Of a stretch of DNA of 49,458 nt, positions 32,410 to 41,051 are shown one piece after another. This stretch comes from Desulfovibrio sp. (GTDB taxonomy: Bacteria; Desulfobacterota; Desulfovibrionia; Desulfovibrionales; Desulfovibrionaceae). A program made the translations under genes and the position numbers. The notes under the pieces were generated by a model that worked only from the letters and a program-made list of their open reading frames with translations, searched no databases and was not told the origin of the DNA. The DNA lies in contig JAQVYA010000005.1 of the NCBI GenBank assembly GCA_028708865.1, forward strand, positions 1 through 49,458, written 5' to 3'. Every line of letters begins with the position of its first letter. The first letter of the stretch is position 1.

Positions 32410-35223
32410 TTAGGCTGTTCTGAGATCAACACACAATTTCATGCGGGTTCCGCCTTGAGGGCTTTCTCCCACGATCAACTCGGCCTTGAGGCAGACCGCC
32501 AGTTGCCTGGCAATGCCCAGGCCCAGGCCGGTGCCGCCGTAGCGGCGGGTATAGGAGCCATCAATCTGCGTAAAGGGTTCGAACACGGTTTCCCGCATTT
32601 CATTGGGAATACCAGGCCCGGCGTCGTCCACAATGAAGCAGGTGAACAGGGTGTCGTGGTCGGTCTCCTCCTGGGAAACATGCACCACCACTTGGCCTTC
32701 GGACGTAAACTTCACTGCGTTTTCAACCAGTTGATCCAAAATACGACGCAGTTTGGTTCCGTCGCCACGCAAGTCTTTCAGGCTCGGCTCTATCTGGACT
32801 TCCAGACCGATGCCTTTGGCCTCGGCCATGTCGCCATAGGTGGACTTCAACCCGCGCAACACGTCACGCACGCTGAAGGGATAGGTCTCGATTTCCGTAA
32901 CGCAAGTTTCCAGGGACACGAATTCCAGAAGTCGCTCCAAGAGGCGCTGCAATGCCCGGGCACTGTGCTCCGCCTCCTTGAGGCGCTCCCGGCGGGTCTC
33001 CGGGTCCTGTCCTTCCAGGGCCAGAAGTTGCAGCATGCCCAGCACCCCGTTGAGCGGGGTCCGAAATTCATGGCCCATCCGCGCCAGGAATTCGCTTTTG
33101 ACCCGGTTGCTTTTTTCGGCCAGCTCTTTGGCGGCGCGCTGTTTTTGCACGGCTTCGGTGTAGGCGGTCACGTCCTGGGCCACGCCGGCCGTACGCACCA
33201 CCCGGCCGTCCCGCACCACCGGGAACGTCCGCGCCCGAACATGGCGTACGCTGCCGCCGGGTGAAAGCACCCGCAGCGTCACATCCTGAATGGACCCGGT
33301 ATCGTCCTGCCCGCCCAAAAGGCTGCGGGCGATGGCCTGGTCTTCGGGGTGCACCACCTGCATGAGCCGGGCAGGCTCGTCCTGCAACTCCCGACCGGGC
33401 AGACCAAATACCGGCTCGAACCCGGGGCTGACGTAGACCAGCCGTCCCCCTTCCTGCAACCAGTAGGCTTCTTCAATGGCCCTGACCAGTTCCCGAAACC
33501 GTTCACGGCTTTCTTCCAGCTCGTTGGTAATGCGGCGGTGTTCGGTCATGTCCCGCACCACGCCCACGATCTGGTGCAATGCTCCGTTCTCGCCAAGAAT
33601 GCAGGAAATGTTCACCACCAGCCAGATGGTGGCCCCGTCCTTACGCAGGCCCCGAACTTCCAGGCTGCGGCCCGAAGTGTCTCCTTCGGAAATTTCCTCC
33701 AGCACTTTGCGGGCGCGGGTCATGTCGTCGGCATGGGTGAGAAACGACATGTGCCTTCCTTCCACCTCGGACGGGGAATACCCGAACATGGTCCGCAACG
33801 CCGGGGAAACGTAGGTAAAGCGTCCCTGCGGATCCAGGCTGAAGACGATGTCATGGATATTGTCCATGATCACCTTGAGCCGCTTCCGGCCCTGCTCCAG
33901 ATCCGCCAGCAGGCGCTTGCGCTCGCTGACGTCCACGGCCATGACCACCAGCCCGTCCGGCTCATGGGAGGGGCCGCGCAGCAGGGTCACGGAGGTAAGC
34001 GCGTCGAACGTTCTGGAATCAGAGGTTACATGCCGCATTTCCTCCTGATGCACGCCCTGGGCCAGCACGCGTTCCAGGATCGCTTCCAACGGAGGATCTT
34101 CCGGGGAAACTACAAAGAAATCCTTAATATTTTGGATTCTTCCGGAAGTAACTTCGTTCTGTCCGTGCATCTGCACCCAGGCCGGATTGATGTACCGTAT
34201 CTTGCCGTCCAGGTCGGTCACGGCCATGCCATACCCGGCCTGGTCCAGGGCCAGGCGAAGCCCTTCAAGTTCCTGGCGGCTTTTCCGCAAGGGGGTAATG
34301 TCGTGCCCGATGCTCAAAATTTCGGTGATCCGGCCGCGCTCGTCCCGCAGGGCCCGGTTGCTCCAAAGAATCCAGGCCCGTTCCCCGTTATTGCGCACGT
34401 TTTCATTCTGATTCAGGGCAAACCGGTCCACATCCTTGACAACATCTTTCCACATTTTTCGAAGGTTGCGGCCTTCGGAATCGGTTTCCGGGAGAATAAG
34501 CCCCAGCACGTGGCGATGCTTGATCTCTTCTTCCGCGTAACCGAAGAAGCGTTGCCCGTAGCTGTTCATGAACGTGACATAACCGTCCGGAGTCATGCGC
34601 AGGATGATGCTGTTGGCGCTTTCCACCAAGGTCCCGTACAGGGTTTCCCGTTCCCGCAGGGCGGTCTCGGCCTGCACCCGCCGGGTTACGTCCTGGAGAA
34701 AAATAGCCGCGTGCGTGACCCGGCCGCGCTGAAATACCGGACTGTACCCCACTTCCACGTTGCGTCCCTGGAGCGAGGGGATGGGCACCACCAGCTTGTC
34801 CCGCACCTTGCGACCCCGGAAACATTCTTCCAGATTTTTCCGGATGACCTGCTCATAGAGGTCCACGCCCCAAACCTGGCCCACGCTGCGTCCCGTAAGA
34901 TCGCCCGGGTCCAGGTCCAGCATCCGGGCGTAGGCGTCGTTCACGGCGCGGTACGTATGGTTCCGGTCCATAATGGCTACGGCGTCGCCCGAAGCGTCCA
35001 GAGCCAGACTCAGGAAGCGGGCCCGTCGCAGGCGCTGGATCGTCAGGACCGCGGCCCAGAGCCCCAGGACGGCCACCGGAGCCAGAATCAACAGGGCCCA
35101 GCCCAGTTGTTGGCCGTTTGCAAACGGCCAGAAGCCATGAGCATGGGCCGGGGCGGGCAGCAGCCCCACTAAAACGGCGCAGCTCGCGCCCCGAAGAATG
35201 GAAAACCAGTGGCTCGTTCGCAT
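32410..35223 (-). CDS. Membrane-anchored multi-PAS sensor histidine kinase
   Basis: The 937-residue protein has an N-terminal signal-like segment (SCAVLVGLLPAPAHAHG) and one TM helix (about 40-62, WALLILAPVAVLGLWAAVL). Five PAS/PAC modules follow, spanning roughly 70-695. A HisKA domain has its His near 715 (ARMGHEFRTPLNGVLG), and the HATPase_c domain has LVENAVKFTSEG, DDAGPGIP and GTGLGLGIARQLA. There is no receiver domain and no adjacent response regulator. The kinase core closely resembles that of the hybrid kinase at 6634-9870 (both RTPLNGVxGMLQL...). The start lacks a strong ribosome binding site. Confidence 0.9.
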   Translation of the reverse strand: MRTSHWFSILRGASCAVLVGLLPAPAHAHGFWPFANGQQLGWALLILAPVAVLGLWAAVLTIQRLRRARFLSLALDASGDAVAIMDRNHTYRAVNDAYARMLDLDPGDLTGRSVGQVWGVDLYEQVIRKNLEECFRGRKVRDKLVVPIPSLQGRNVEVGYSPVFQRGRVTHAAIFLQDVTRRVQAETALRERETLYGTLVESANSIILRMTPDGYVTFMNSYGQRFFGYAEEEIKHRHVLGLILPETDSEGRNLRKMWKDVVKDVDRFALNQNENVRNNGERAWILWSNRALRDERGRITEILSIGHDITPLRKSRQELEGLRLALDQAGYGMAVTDLDGKIRYINPAWVQMHGQNEVTSGRIQNIKDFFVVSPEDPPLEAILERVLAQGVHQEEMRHVTSDSRTFDALTSVTLLRGPSHEPDGLVVMAVDVSERKRLLADLEQGRKRLKVIMDNIHDIVFSLDPQGRFTYVSPALRTMFGYSPSEVEGRHMSFLTHADDMTRARKVLEEISEGDTSGRSLEVRGLRKDGATIWLVVNISCILGENGALHQIVGVVRDMTEHRRITNELEESRERFRELVRAIEEAYWLQEGGRLVYVSPGFEPVFGLPGRELQDEPARLMQVVHPEDQAIARSLLGGQDDTGSIQDVTLRVLSPGGSVRHVRARTFPVVRDGRVVRTAGVAQDVTAYTEAVQKQRAAKELAEKSNRVKSEFLARMGHEFRTPLNGVLGMLQLLALEGQDPETRRERLKEAEHSARALQRLLERLLEFVSLETCVTEIETYPFSVRDVLRGLKSTYGDMAEAKGIGLEVQIEPSLKDLRGDGTKLRRILDQLVENAVKFTSEGQVVVHVSQEETDHDTLFTCFIVDDAGPGIPNEMRETVFEPFTQIDGSYTRRYGGTGLGLGIARQLAVCLKAELIVGESPQGGTRMKLCVDLRTA

Positions 35224-35330
35224 ACGGTACCGGTACGTTGTCGTGTTTCCGGCGGACTTGGCCGCCCATCTCCGATTGTATACGCCATTCCGGCCCGCTC
35301 GTCAGCCATTGCGTGACGCCTCAAAATGAC

Positions 35331-35358
35331 ACTGCCCGGCCAAACGCTGCCGGGCAGT
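35331..35358 (-). terminator. Probable terminator of the CBS-domain gene
   Basis: ACTGCCCGGC and GCCGGGCAGT form a 10-bp stem with an 8-nt loop. On the minus strand it is followed by GTCATTTTGAGG. It lies between the CBS gene stop and the kinase start; the remaining ~230 bp there hold nothing else that I can recognise. Confidence 0.55.
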
Positions 35359-35490
35359 ACGAAGAAGGACAAAGTCGGCGAAGGCCGCCCTCACCATAGG
35401 AAAGAAGGCACGGGAAAGCTCTTCCCTCCGAAGGCTGTCCATGCCCCCCTTGAGTAGGGCCCGGGCGCCATCGGCTGGCAGGACACGGCA

Positions 35491-36174
35491 TCAGTCGTCC
35501 AGAAACGTCACTTCCCCGTCCAAAATATAATACAACAGTTCATGCTCGGCGCTAAGGTAAGCCACCAGCGAACCCAGGCTGTGATCCCCGAGATGCTCCA
35601 CGCGGATGTAGGCATGCCGGTACCCGGCCTGGGAAAGGTCATGTGAGGTCAATACGCTGGAAAAATGGACATTCTGCGTTCGCAGGTCTTCCAGCAAGGC
35701 GGCCAGGGGGCCGGGCTTGGCCTCCAGGCGGAAAGCGAATTGGGCGCCGCCACGAGCCAGGCCGGTAGCTGAAGCCAGGAATCGGAAAACGTCTACTTCC
35801 GTAATGATGCCGAGCAGCTTCTTGTCCTTGTCCGCCACGGGCAGGCCGCCCACCTTGTGCCGGGCCAGCAGGCTGGCCACCGTGTCCATGGCCGTATCCG
35901 GCCCCACGCACACCGGTTCCTCGGTCATGATGCTCTTGATCTTCAGCTCGGCCAGGCCCCGGCCCTGCTCCTCCAAGGCCCCGCCCGGCAGATACTTGGA
36001 CGGCATGGCGTCGCGAATATCACGGTCCGACACAATGCCCACAACCAGCCCCTGCTCATCCACCACAGGGAATTGCCGCACTCCCTGGGCGCGCATCACC
36101 TCGGCCGCGGCCACCACATTTTCCTCCGGGCCGAGCGTCATGGCCCCCTCGGACATCCAATAGCGAACCAGCAT
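35491..36174 (-). CDS. AcuB-like CBS-pair protein with C-terminal ACT-like domain
   Basis: The 227-residue cytosolic protein has two CBS domains: the first runs from WMSEGAMTLGPEENVVAA to GIVSDRDIRDAMPSKYLPGG, and the second from IMTEEPVCVGPDTAMDTV to GIITEVDVFRFL. A C-terminal ~80-residue ACT-like region follows (FRLEAKPGPLAALLEDLRTQ). CBS pairs bind adenosine nucleotides, and the layout is that of AcuB-type regulators of acetate/acetoin metabolism. CAGGAGTGGTATC precedes the ATG. The upstream region is unusually AT-rich, with palindromic operator-like elements. Confidence 0.88.
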   Translation of the reverse strand: MLVRYWMSEGAMTLGPEENVVAAAEVMRAQGVRQFPVVDEQGLVVGIVSDRDIRDAMPSKYLPGGALEEQGRGLAELKIKSIMTEEPVCVGPDTAMDTVASLLARHKVGGLPVADKDKKLLGIITEVDVFRFLASATGLARGGAQFAFRLEAKPGPLAALLEDLRTQNVHFSSVLTSHDLSQAGYRHAYIRVEHLGDHSLGSLVAYLSAEHELLYYILDGEVTFLDD

Positions 36175-36304
36175 GATACCACTCCTGTTGTTTTATGTAC
36201 CCTTGGGGGCATTGCAGCCCCTGATGCTCCGGCATGCCGTCAGGCGGTGACACGGCCGCAGGGCCGTGTGTCCGCCCCATTTTCACCGGGCTTCGGACTC
36301 CGCC

Positions 36305-36440
36305 CTTGAAAGTACAACACATTCCCGCACATTTCCATAGCACAGAGTAACGGGGAAACAATTTTGCATGGTGTTCCAGCATATTATATACTATGCACAA
36401 TGCGTTGTACGTACAATTGTATCGCTTTCTTGTTGTACCG
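36305..36440 (-). promoter_or_regulatory. AT-rich control region of the CBS gene with GTACAA palindromes
   Basis: The 425-bp gap before the plus-strand gene holds no other gene. On the minus strand an exact TATAAT lies at 36383-36388. A perfect 12-bp palindrome TTGTACGTACAA at 36405-36416 sits at the -35 side. Related GTACAA half-sites occur near 36311 and 36434, and ACAATTGT overlaps the palindrome. This looks like a regulator-bound promoter. A GGCCGCAGGGCC hairpin lies closer to the gene (about 36250-36270). Confidence 0.5.
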
Positions 36441-36525
36441 TAAAAAATGAAAAAACTTTTATTTTATTTAATCCGCTTAGCAAACTCAAACCCTTGTAAT
36501 AGCATACAAAATATAGAATTAATGG

Positions 36526-36554
36526 TTGACACACTGTCTATACATCCGTACATA
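36526..36554 (+). promoter_or_regulatory. Sigma-70-type promoter
   Basis: A consensus TTGACA (36526-36531) is followed, after a 17-bp spacer, by TACATA (36549-36554). It points at the small gene starting at 36600 and the EAL/HDOD gene behind it, about 40 bp before the first start codon. Confidence 0.7.
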
Positions 36555-36599
36555 TCGCTCATTCGACTCTTCCTTTAATTGAAACAATGGGAATACAGC

Positions 36600-36899
36600 A
36601 TGAACGGTATGCTTTTACTTCGAGATCAACATGGACGCTGCATCAGTGCCGAAGATCTACGCGAACTAGGATTTCATATCTCTGAAGCCTGTGCCCCGAG
36701 CGAAGAATCCCGGCCGAACCCCAAGGCCCCGACCCCGGACCGGCCGGCCCAGGTTCCCTGCACAAACACAGATGCCCGCTCTGGTGATGTCTCTGGTGTC
36801 GCCCCTGATGAAGAAACCTCGACAGCCTGCCCGGACCGGCCCAAACCCTTGTCAGGCACGGCGTTGACAGAAGGAACGCCAGAGCATAACTGGTCATGA
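36600..36899 (+). CDS. Small hypothetical protein upstream of the EAL/HDOD gene
   Basis: The 99-residue product has a short folded-looking N-terminus (MNGMLLLRDQHGRCISAEDLRELGFHISEAC). A long Pro/Ser/Thr/Asp-rich disordered tail follows. No family is recognised. GGGAATA lies upstream of the ATG and a consensus promoter is 45 bp away. Its stop overlaps an ATG (ATGA) that opens only a 30-codon frame, not the EAL/HDOD frame, which begins 24 bp downstream. Confidence 0.6.
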   Translation: MNGMLLLRDQHGRCISAEDLRELGFHISEACAPSEESRPNPKAPTPDRPAQVPCTNTDARSGDVSGVAPDEETSTACPDRPKPLSGTALTEGTPEHNWS

Positions 36900-36923
36900 A
36901 AGAGAACCCGAATTCACCGGCAG

Positions 36924-38174
36924 TTGGCTACAGTGGAACACACCGCGCACTACACCAGCACGTTTCTGGCCCGGCAGCCCATCTTTGATTCCATGCTCAA
37001 CACATGGGGATACATGGTGCTGTTCCGCGCCTGCCAGGACGACGTATGCGCCGAAATCACGGACCCGAACCAAGCCACGGCCGAAGTTCTGGCCACCTTG
37101 CCCATGGTGGCCCGGAATATTCCCCGGCACGCCAAGGCCATGATCCGCTTTCCCGGCCAGGCCATCCGCGAGGAACTGCCCGTGGTGCTCCAGCCCGAAC
37201 GAACAGCCATGATCACTGCTCGCATGGGTTGCGCCGGCCCGGATGACCTGGACATGATCCGCTGCCTCAAGGAACAGGGATACCTCGTGGCCGTGGACGA
37301 CCTGGCTCCGGGCTGCGAACTGGACGAATTGGTCCGGCTGGCAGACATTCTGGTACTGGATTTTGAATCCCAAAATGAGCAGGACTTGCGACAGCTTTCA
37401 CGCCTGGCCGTGAGCAGCGGTCTCACCCTGATGGGCAAAAAGGTGGAATCCCTTCAGGCTGCGGAACTGGCCAAGGAGCTGGGTGTCACCCTGTTCCACG
37501 GTTATTTTTATCAAAAGCCTGTAGTGCGCATGGGCAAACGCCTGCCTGCCACCCATACCGCCCGGATGCGCCTGTTCGAGGTGCTCAACCAGGAAGAACC
37601 GGACTTCAAGGCCATTGCCCGGGCCGTGGAGCCTGATCCCGGCATCAGCTTCCGGCTGCTCAACTTTCTGAATTCACCGTATTTCGGCTTTTCGCAGCCC
37701 ATCCAGTCCGTGCACCACGCCGTGGTGCTGGCCGGGTGGACCAAGGTGCGCAACTGGCTGCGCCTGATCCTGCTGACGGACATGGCGCCCAAGGACAAAA
37801 CCGGGGAGCTGGTCTACCTTTCCACGCACCGGGCTCGGTTCCTGGAGCAGCTGGCCCTGGCCTCGGGCCATGGCGAAGACGCCTCCCGGCTTTTTCTTAT
37901 TGGACTTTTTTCCCTGCTGGACGCCCTGCTGGACATGCCCATGCACCAGGTGGTCTCCCTGGTCTGCCTGGAGCCCGACGTGGAAGCCGCGCTCTGCGGC
38001 CAGGACAGCCCCTTCGGCCCATGGCTGGCCCTGGCCCGCACCATTGAACACGGCGACTGGGACGCCATGGGGCACTTGGCATTGAACCTGCGCTTGCCCA
38101 CGGGTTCCGTGTCCCGGGCCTATGCCGAAGCCTATGCCTGGACCGACCAGTTCTTTTCGCTTACCAAAGACTGA
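36924..38174 (+). CDS. YuxH-like degenerate EAL plus HDOD signalling protein
   Basis: The 416-residue protein has an N-terminal EAL-like domain (residues 12-200; FLARQPIFDSMLNTWGYMVLFRA) and a C-terminal HDOD domain (about 210-400; IARAVEPDPGISFRLLNFLNSPYFGF). In YuxH-type proteins the EAL glutamate lies in YELL; here it is YMVL, and other catalytic acids are missing, so c-di-GMP hydrolysis is unlikely. Such proteins act as binding or scaffolding regulators. The start is a TTG at 36924 (GTG at 36933 is possible) without a good ribosome binding site, so translation may depend on the upstream small gene. Confidence 0.85.
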   Translation: MATVEHTAHYTSTFLARQPIFDSMLNTWGYMVLFRACQDDVCAEITDPNQATAEVLATLPMVARNIPRHAKAMIRFPGQAIREELPVVLQPERTAMITARMGCAGPDDLDMIRCLKEQGYLVAVDDLAPGCELDELVRLADILVLDFESQNEQDLRQLSRLAVSSGLTLMGKKVESLQAAELAKELGVTLFHGYFYQKPVVRMGKRLPATHTARMRLFEVLNQEEPDFKAIARAVEPDPGISFRLLNFLNSPYFGFSQPIQSVHHAVVLAGWTKVRNWLRLILLTDMAPKDKTGELVYLSTHRARFLEQLALASGHGEDASRLFLIGLFSLLDALLDMPMHQVVSLVCLEPDVEAALCGQDSPFGPWLALARTIEHGDWDAMGHLALNLRLPTGSVSRAYAEAYAWTDQFFSLTKD

Positions 38175-38224
38175 CCGGCCCGACATTGCAACCCCCTCAT
38201 CTTCAGCACACAGCGGAGCAGACC

Positions 38225-38803
38225 ATGTTCCATCTTCGGTTTTCTCGTTTCCTGTCCACTCCGGCCCTTTCTCCCATACGTTCGGTGCGGGGCCCTTCGG
38301 CCCTTGGCCGGCTGGCGCTTGGCAGCCTGATCCTTGGCGGTCTGACTCTGGGAGGGCTGCTTTGGGCTCCGCCCTCCTCGGCGCAGTGCATCCAGGGCGA
38401 CTGCATCAACGGGTCCGGCACCAAGGTTACCCGGGGCCACAAATACGCAGGGGACTTCAAAAACAATCACCGCCACGGATACGGAGCCTACGAATTCCCC
38501 AATGGTGATTCCTACCGCGGGGAATTTGTGGAAGGCGACATGGAAGGCCAAGGCACCTACCACTACGCCAACGGCGACGTATACAAAGGGGAATTCAAGG
38601 ACAATCTGCCCCACGGAGTGGGGGAATTCCGCTACACGGACGGCACCGTGGTGCGCGGCGTGTTTCACGCCGGGATTCTCGTGGGCCCGGATCAAGAAGT
38701 GGTCTCCGAAGACCTGCCCGAACCAGGAGAGCCCCAAGGGGACACGGACAGCGTGGGCGTGCGCGCCTGGGGAACCGGAGGTCCCACGGTTTCCGACCAC
38801 TGA
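38225..38803 (+). CDS. Exported MORN-repeat protein
   Basis: The 192-residue protein has a hydrophobic signal-like region (about residues 27-53; LGSLILGGLTLGGLLW). At least four MORN repeats follow between residues 68 and 150 (YAGDFKNNHRHGYGAYEFPNG, YRGEFVEGDMEGQGTYHYANG, YKGEFKDNLPHGVGEF and a final VVRGVFHAG). It ends in an acidic tail. MORN repeats form extended beta hairpins that bind membranes or proteins; no enzymatic role is evident. GGAG lies 9 nt before the ATG at 38225. Confidence 0.88.
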   Translation: MFHLRFSRFLSTPALSPIRSVRGPSALGRLALGSLILGGLTLGGLLWAPPSSAQCIQGDCINGSGTKVTRGHKYAGDFKNNHRHGYGAYEFPNGDSYRGEFVEGDMEGQGTYHYANGDVYKGEFKDNLPHGVGEFRYTDGTVVRGVFHAGILVGPDQEVVSEDLPEPGEPQGDTDSVGVRAWGTGGPTVSDH

Positions 38804-38874
38804 CCGACCAGCCCCCGAACCGCTCCTGGGACGGCTCCTGAAAACGCGGTCGGGGCGCGCGATTGAGCGTCGGC

Positions 38875-39915
38875 CTATTGGCCCATGCCCGCGTCCAGGG
38901 ACATGCGGGTCAAACGGCGCACCATCTCCTGCGGCAGGTCCGCATCCCAGTGCCCGGTGGCACGGCCCCAAAAATAAAACAAGAACAGTACGCCCACGGC
39001 TCCAGCCCCCACAACCCAGAATCGCACACGCCGGGACCCGGCCCGCATGCTCAGGCAATCCGGCACAGGGCACGCCCCCACGCACTCGCCGCACCCCACG
39101 CATTCCGGAGTGTTGACCCGACCGGCCCTGTGCACGGAAATACCGTTGGGGCACGCCCGGGAACAGCGCTCACATTGGACGCAGGCGTCTGGATTCCGCT
39201 GCACGGCCACGGGCGAGAGCAATCCCGCCAGCCCGAGCAGCGCCCCGTACGGACAGAGGAACCGGCACCAGAAGTTGCGCACCACCAGGGAAAACCCCAC
39301 CAGCAAGGCCAGAACAAGCAGCACGAGTCCCGAAGGCTGGGCAAAGAACTGGAACATGCGCGCCTGAGCCGCCACATAATACGGCATGGAGCGGAACTGT
39401 TCGATGGCGGGCAGGCTGAGCAGCAGCACAAAAGCCGTCAGCACGCCCACCAGTAGCAGATACTTGGGAACCCAGAGCACATAACGCCAGCGGCCGGACA
39501 CGCGCCAGGACAGCCCCAGCCGCCGCCCCACCCGGTCCAGCCCGTTGGACAACCCGCCCAAAGGGCAAATCCATCCGCAAAAGCCTCGCCGAAAAATGGC
39601 GCACATGGCCAGAAGCGCCAAAAAGATGGTCAGGCTGGCGGGATGCACGCCGTCCCATTGGCCTGTCAGCAGCCAGCGTTTCAGGCTCATGAGCGAGACA
39701 ATGGGAAGCCAGCCGTCCACGGCCGCAGGCGCGGCCACATGCTGCTCGGCGCGACCCAAAACCCAGGCAACATGCCGGGCCAGCTGCCAGACCAGAAACA
39801 CATGGAACAGGGCAAAGCATGCCTGCACGGTCAGACGTAAAGGAACCGGAGAGAACACCCGGGACCAGATGCCGAATTCTGTTCTTTTTCGAGGCAATGG
39901 AGAATCGGAAAGCAT
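38875..39915 (-). CDS. NapH/NosR-type membrane polyferredoxin
   Basis: The 346-residue protein has about five membrane helices. Two NapH-type CxxxCP motifs are present (FCGWICPLGG, WCRFLCPYGA). Two 4Fe-4S ferredoxin motifs lie in the C-terminal half (CVQCERCSRACP and CVGCGECVGACP), and a last TM helix follows (FWVVGAGAVGVLFLFYFWG). It should pass electrons between the quinone pool and a soluble or periplasmic partner. No nap, nos or other obvious partner gene is adjacent. AAAGG precedes the ATG by 7 nt. Confidence 0.9.
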   Translation of the reverse strand: MLSDSPLPRKRTEFGIWSRVFSPVPLRLTVQACFALFHVFLVWQLARHVAWVLGRAEQHVAAPAAVDGWLPIVSLMSLKRWLLTGQWDGVHPASLTIFLALLAMCAIFRRGFCGWICPLGGLSNGLDRVGRRLGLSWRVSGRWRYVLWVPKYLLLVGVLTAFVLLLSLPAIEQFRSMPYYVAAQARMFQFFAQPSGLVLLVLALLVGFSLVVRNFWCRFLCPYGALLGLAGLLSPVAVQRNPDACVQCERCSRACPNGISVHRAGRVNTPECVGCGECVGACPVPDCLSMRAGSRRVRFWVVGAGAVGVLFLFYFWGRATGHWDADLPQEMVRRLTRMSLDAGMGQ

Positions 39916-40189
39916 TCGATAGCCTTTCGGTCAGGAGCCTTTTGCGCTTCGGGCTTGGGGCAAAGTGGGGAGCGCATCATGCGCGTGTCCGGCAGGAAAG
40001 GCAAGGGCCGGCTTCGCGGCTTTGAAGTAACGGCTTTGAAATTACGGCCCTGTGGTCCCGGGCAAGGTTGCGGCCCCGAGGTTACGATCTGATATGAGCG
40101 GGTTCCGGCGCCTCCGAGTCGGCCAACGCCACGCCCCACGCGCCCTGCCCCCAGGTGGTCGCACGTATGCAGCAAACGCGAATCCTGAG
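39916..40189. other. Non-coding gap with a 14-bp tandem duplication
   Basis: No gene is supported here. The only feature seen is GGCTTTGAAGTAAC followed directly by GGCTTTGAAATTAC (40018-40045), a local tandem duplication. Long open frames across it are shadows caused by high GC. Confidence 0.5.
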
Positions 40190-40234
40190 AAAAAAGGGGC
40201 CGCACCGGGCGTCCTTGTGAGTGCCCCCGGCCCC
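40190..40234 (-). terminator. Terminator of the amino-acid ABC transporter operon
   Basis: On the minus strand GGGGCCG (40234-40228) and CGGCCCC (40202-40196) pair, with further internal pairing (GGGC/GCCC), and are followed by TTTTTT. It is about 20 bp past the ATPase stop. Confidence 0.75.
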
Positions 40235-40254
40235 TACCCAGGCCGTGGCCCGGA

Positions 40255-41019
40255 TCAAAGCATTTTATCCAGAAAGGAACGAATACGCTCGTTGTCCGCC
40301 CCTTCGGAAAAGAACTGGGAGGGCGAGCCCTGCGCCAGGAACCGGCCGGTTTCCATAAAGATGACCGTGTCCGCCACTTCGCGGGCAAAACCCATGTTAT
40401 GCGTAACAATGACCATGGTCATGCCTTCGTCCGCCAGGGAACGGATGGTATCGAACACCTCGCCCACCAGCTCCGGGTCCAGGGCCGAGGTGGGTTCGTC
40501 GAACAGCATCAGCTTGGGCTGCATGGCCAGGGCCCTGGCAATGGCCACACGCTGTTTCTGCCCGCCGGAGAGCATGGCCGGGTAATGGTCCTTGCGGTCC
40601 ACCATGCCCACCTTTTCCAGCATGGCCAGGGCGATTTCCCTACACAGGGCGCGGGGCTTGCCCTGCACGGTGAGGGGCCCTTCCATGACGTTGCCCAGGG
40701 CGGTCATGTGCGGGAAAAGATTGAACTGCTGAAAGACCATGCCGATTTCGGCCCGCAAAGCGCAAAGCCGGGACTGGGGCGCGGGCACGCGCTGGCCCTT
40801 GCGCTCGGTCCAGCCGCAGCCGCGGCCTTCAAAGATCAGTTCCCCCTCGTCCATGGTTTCCAGGAAATTCATAGTCCGCAGCAGGGTGGACTTGCCCGAG
40901 CCGGACGGCCCCACGATGACCACTTTTTCGCCCCGTTCAATGTCCAGGTCGATATGGTCCACGGCCAGCGTGCTGCCAAAACATTTGACCACGCCCCGCA
41001 ATTGCAGAATGGGCTGCAT
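40255..41019 (-). CDS. Polar amino acid ABC transporter ATP-binding protein (GlnQ-like)
   Basis: The 254-residue ATPase has Walker A (GPSGSGKST), a Q-loop (GMVFQQFNLFPHMTALGN), signature LSGGQKQRVA, Walker B LMLFDEPTSALDP and H-loop VTHN. The FQQFNLFPH block is typical of the PAAT family that imports polar amino acids. An unusual short insert lies between Walker A and the Q-loop (residues about 65-85, EGRGCGWTERKG). AAGGAG precedes the ATG by 9 nt. It is the last gene of a three-gene importer operon. Confidence 0.95.
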   Translation of the reverse strand: MQPILQLRGVVKCFGSTLAVDHIDLDIERGEKVVIVGPSGSGKSTLLRTMNFLETMDEGELIFEGRGCGWTERKGQRVPAPQSRLCALRAEIGMVFQQFNLFPHMTALGNVMEGPLTVQGKPRALCREIALAMLEKVGMVDRKDHYPAMLSGGQKQRVAIARALAMQPKLMLFDEPTSALDPELVGEVFDTIRSLADEGMTMVIVTHNMGFAREVADTVIFMETGRFLAQGSPSQFFSEGADNERIRSFLDKML

Positions 41020-41051
41020 AAAACAAGACTCCTTGCCGGATTAAGGCGGCC

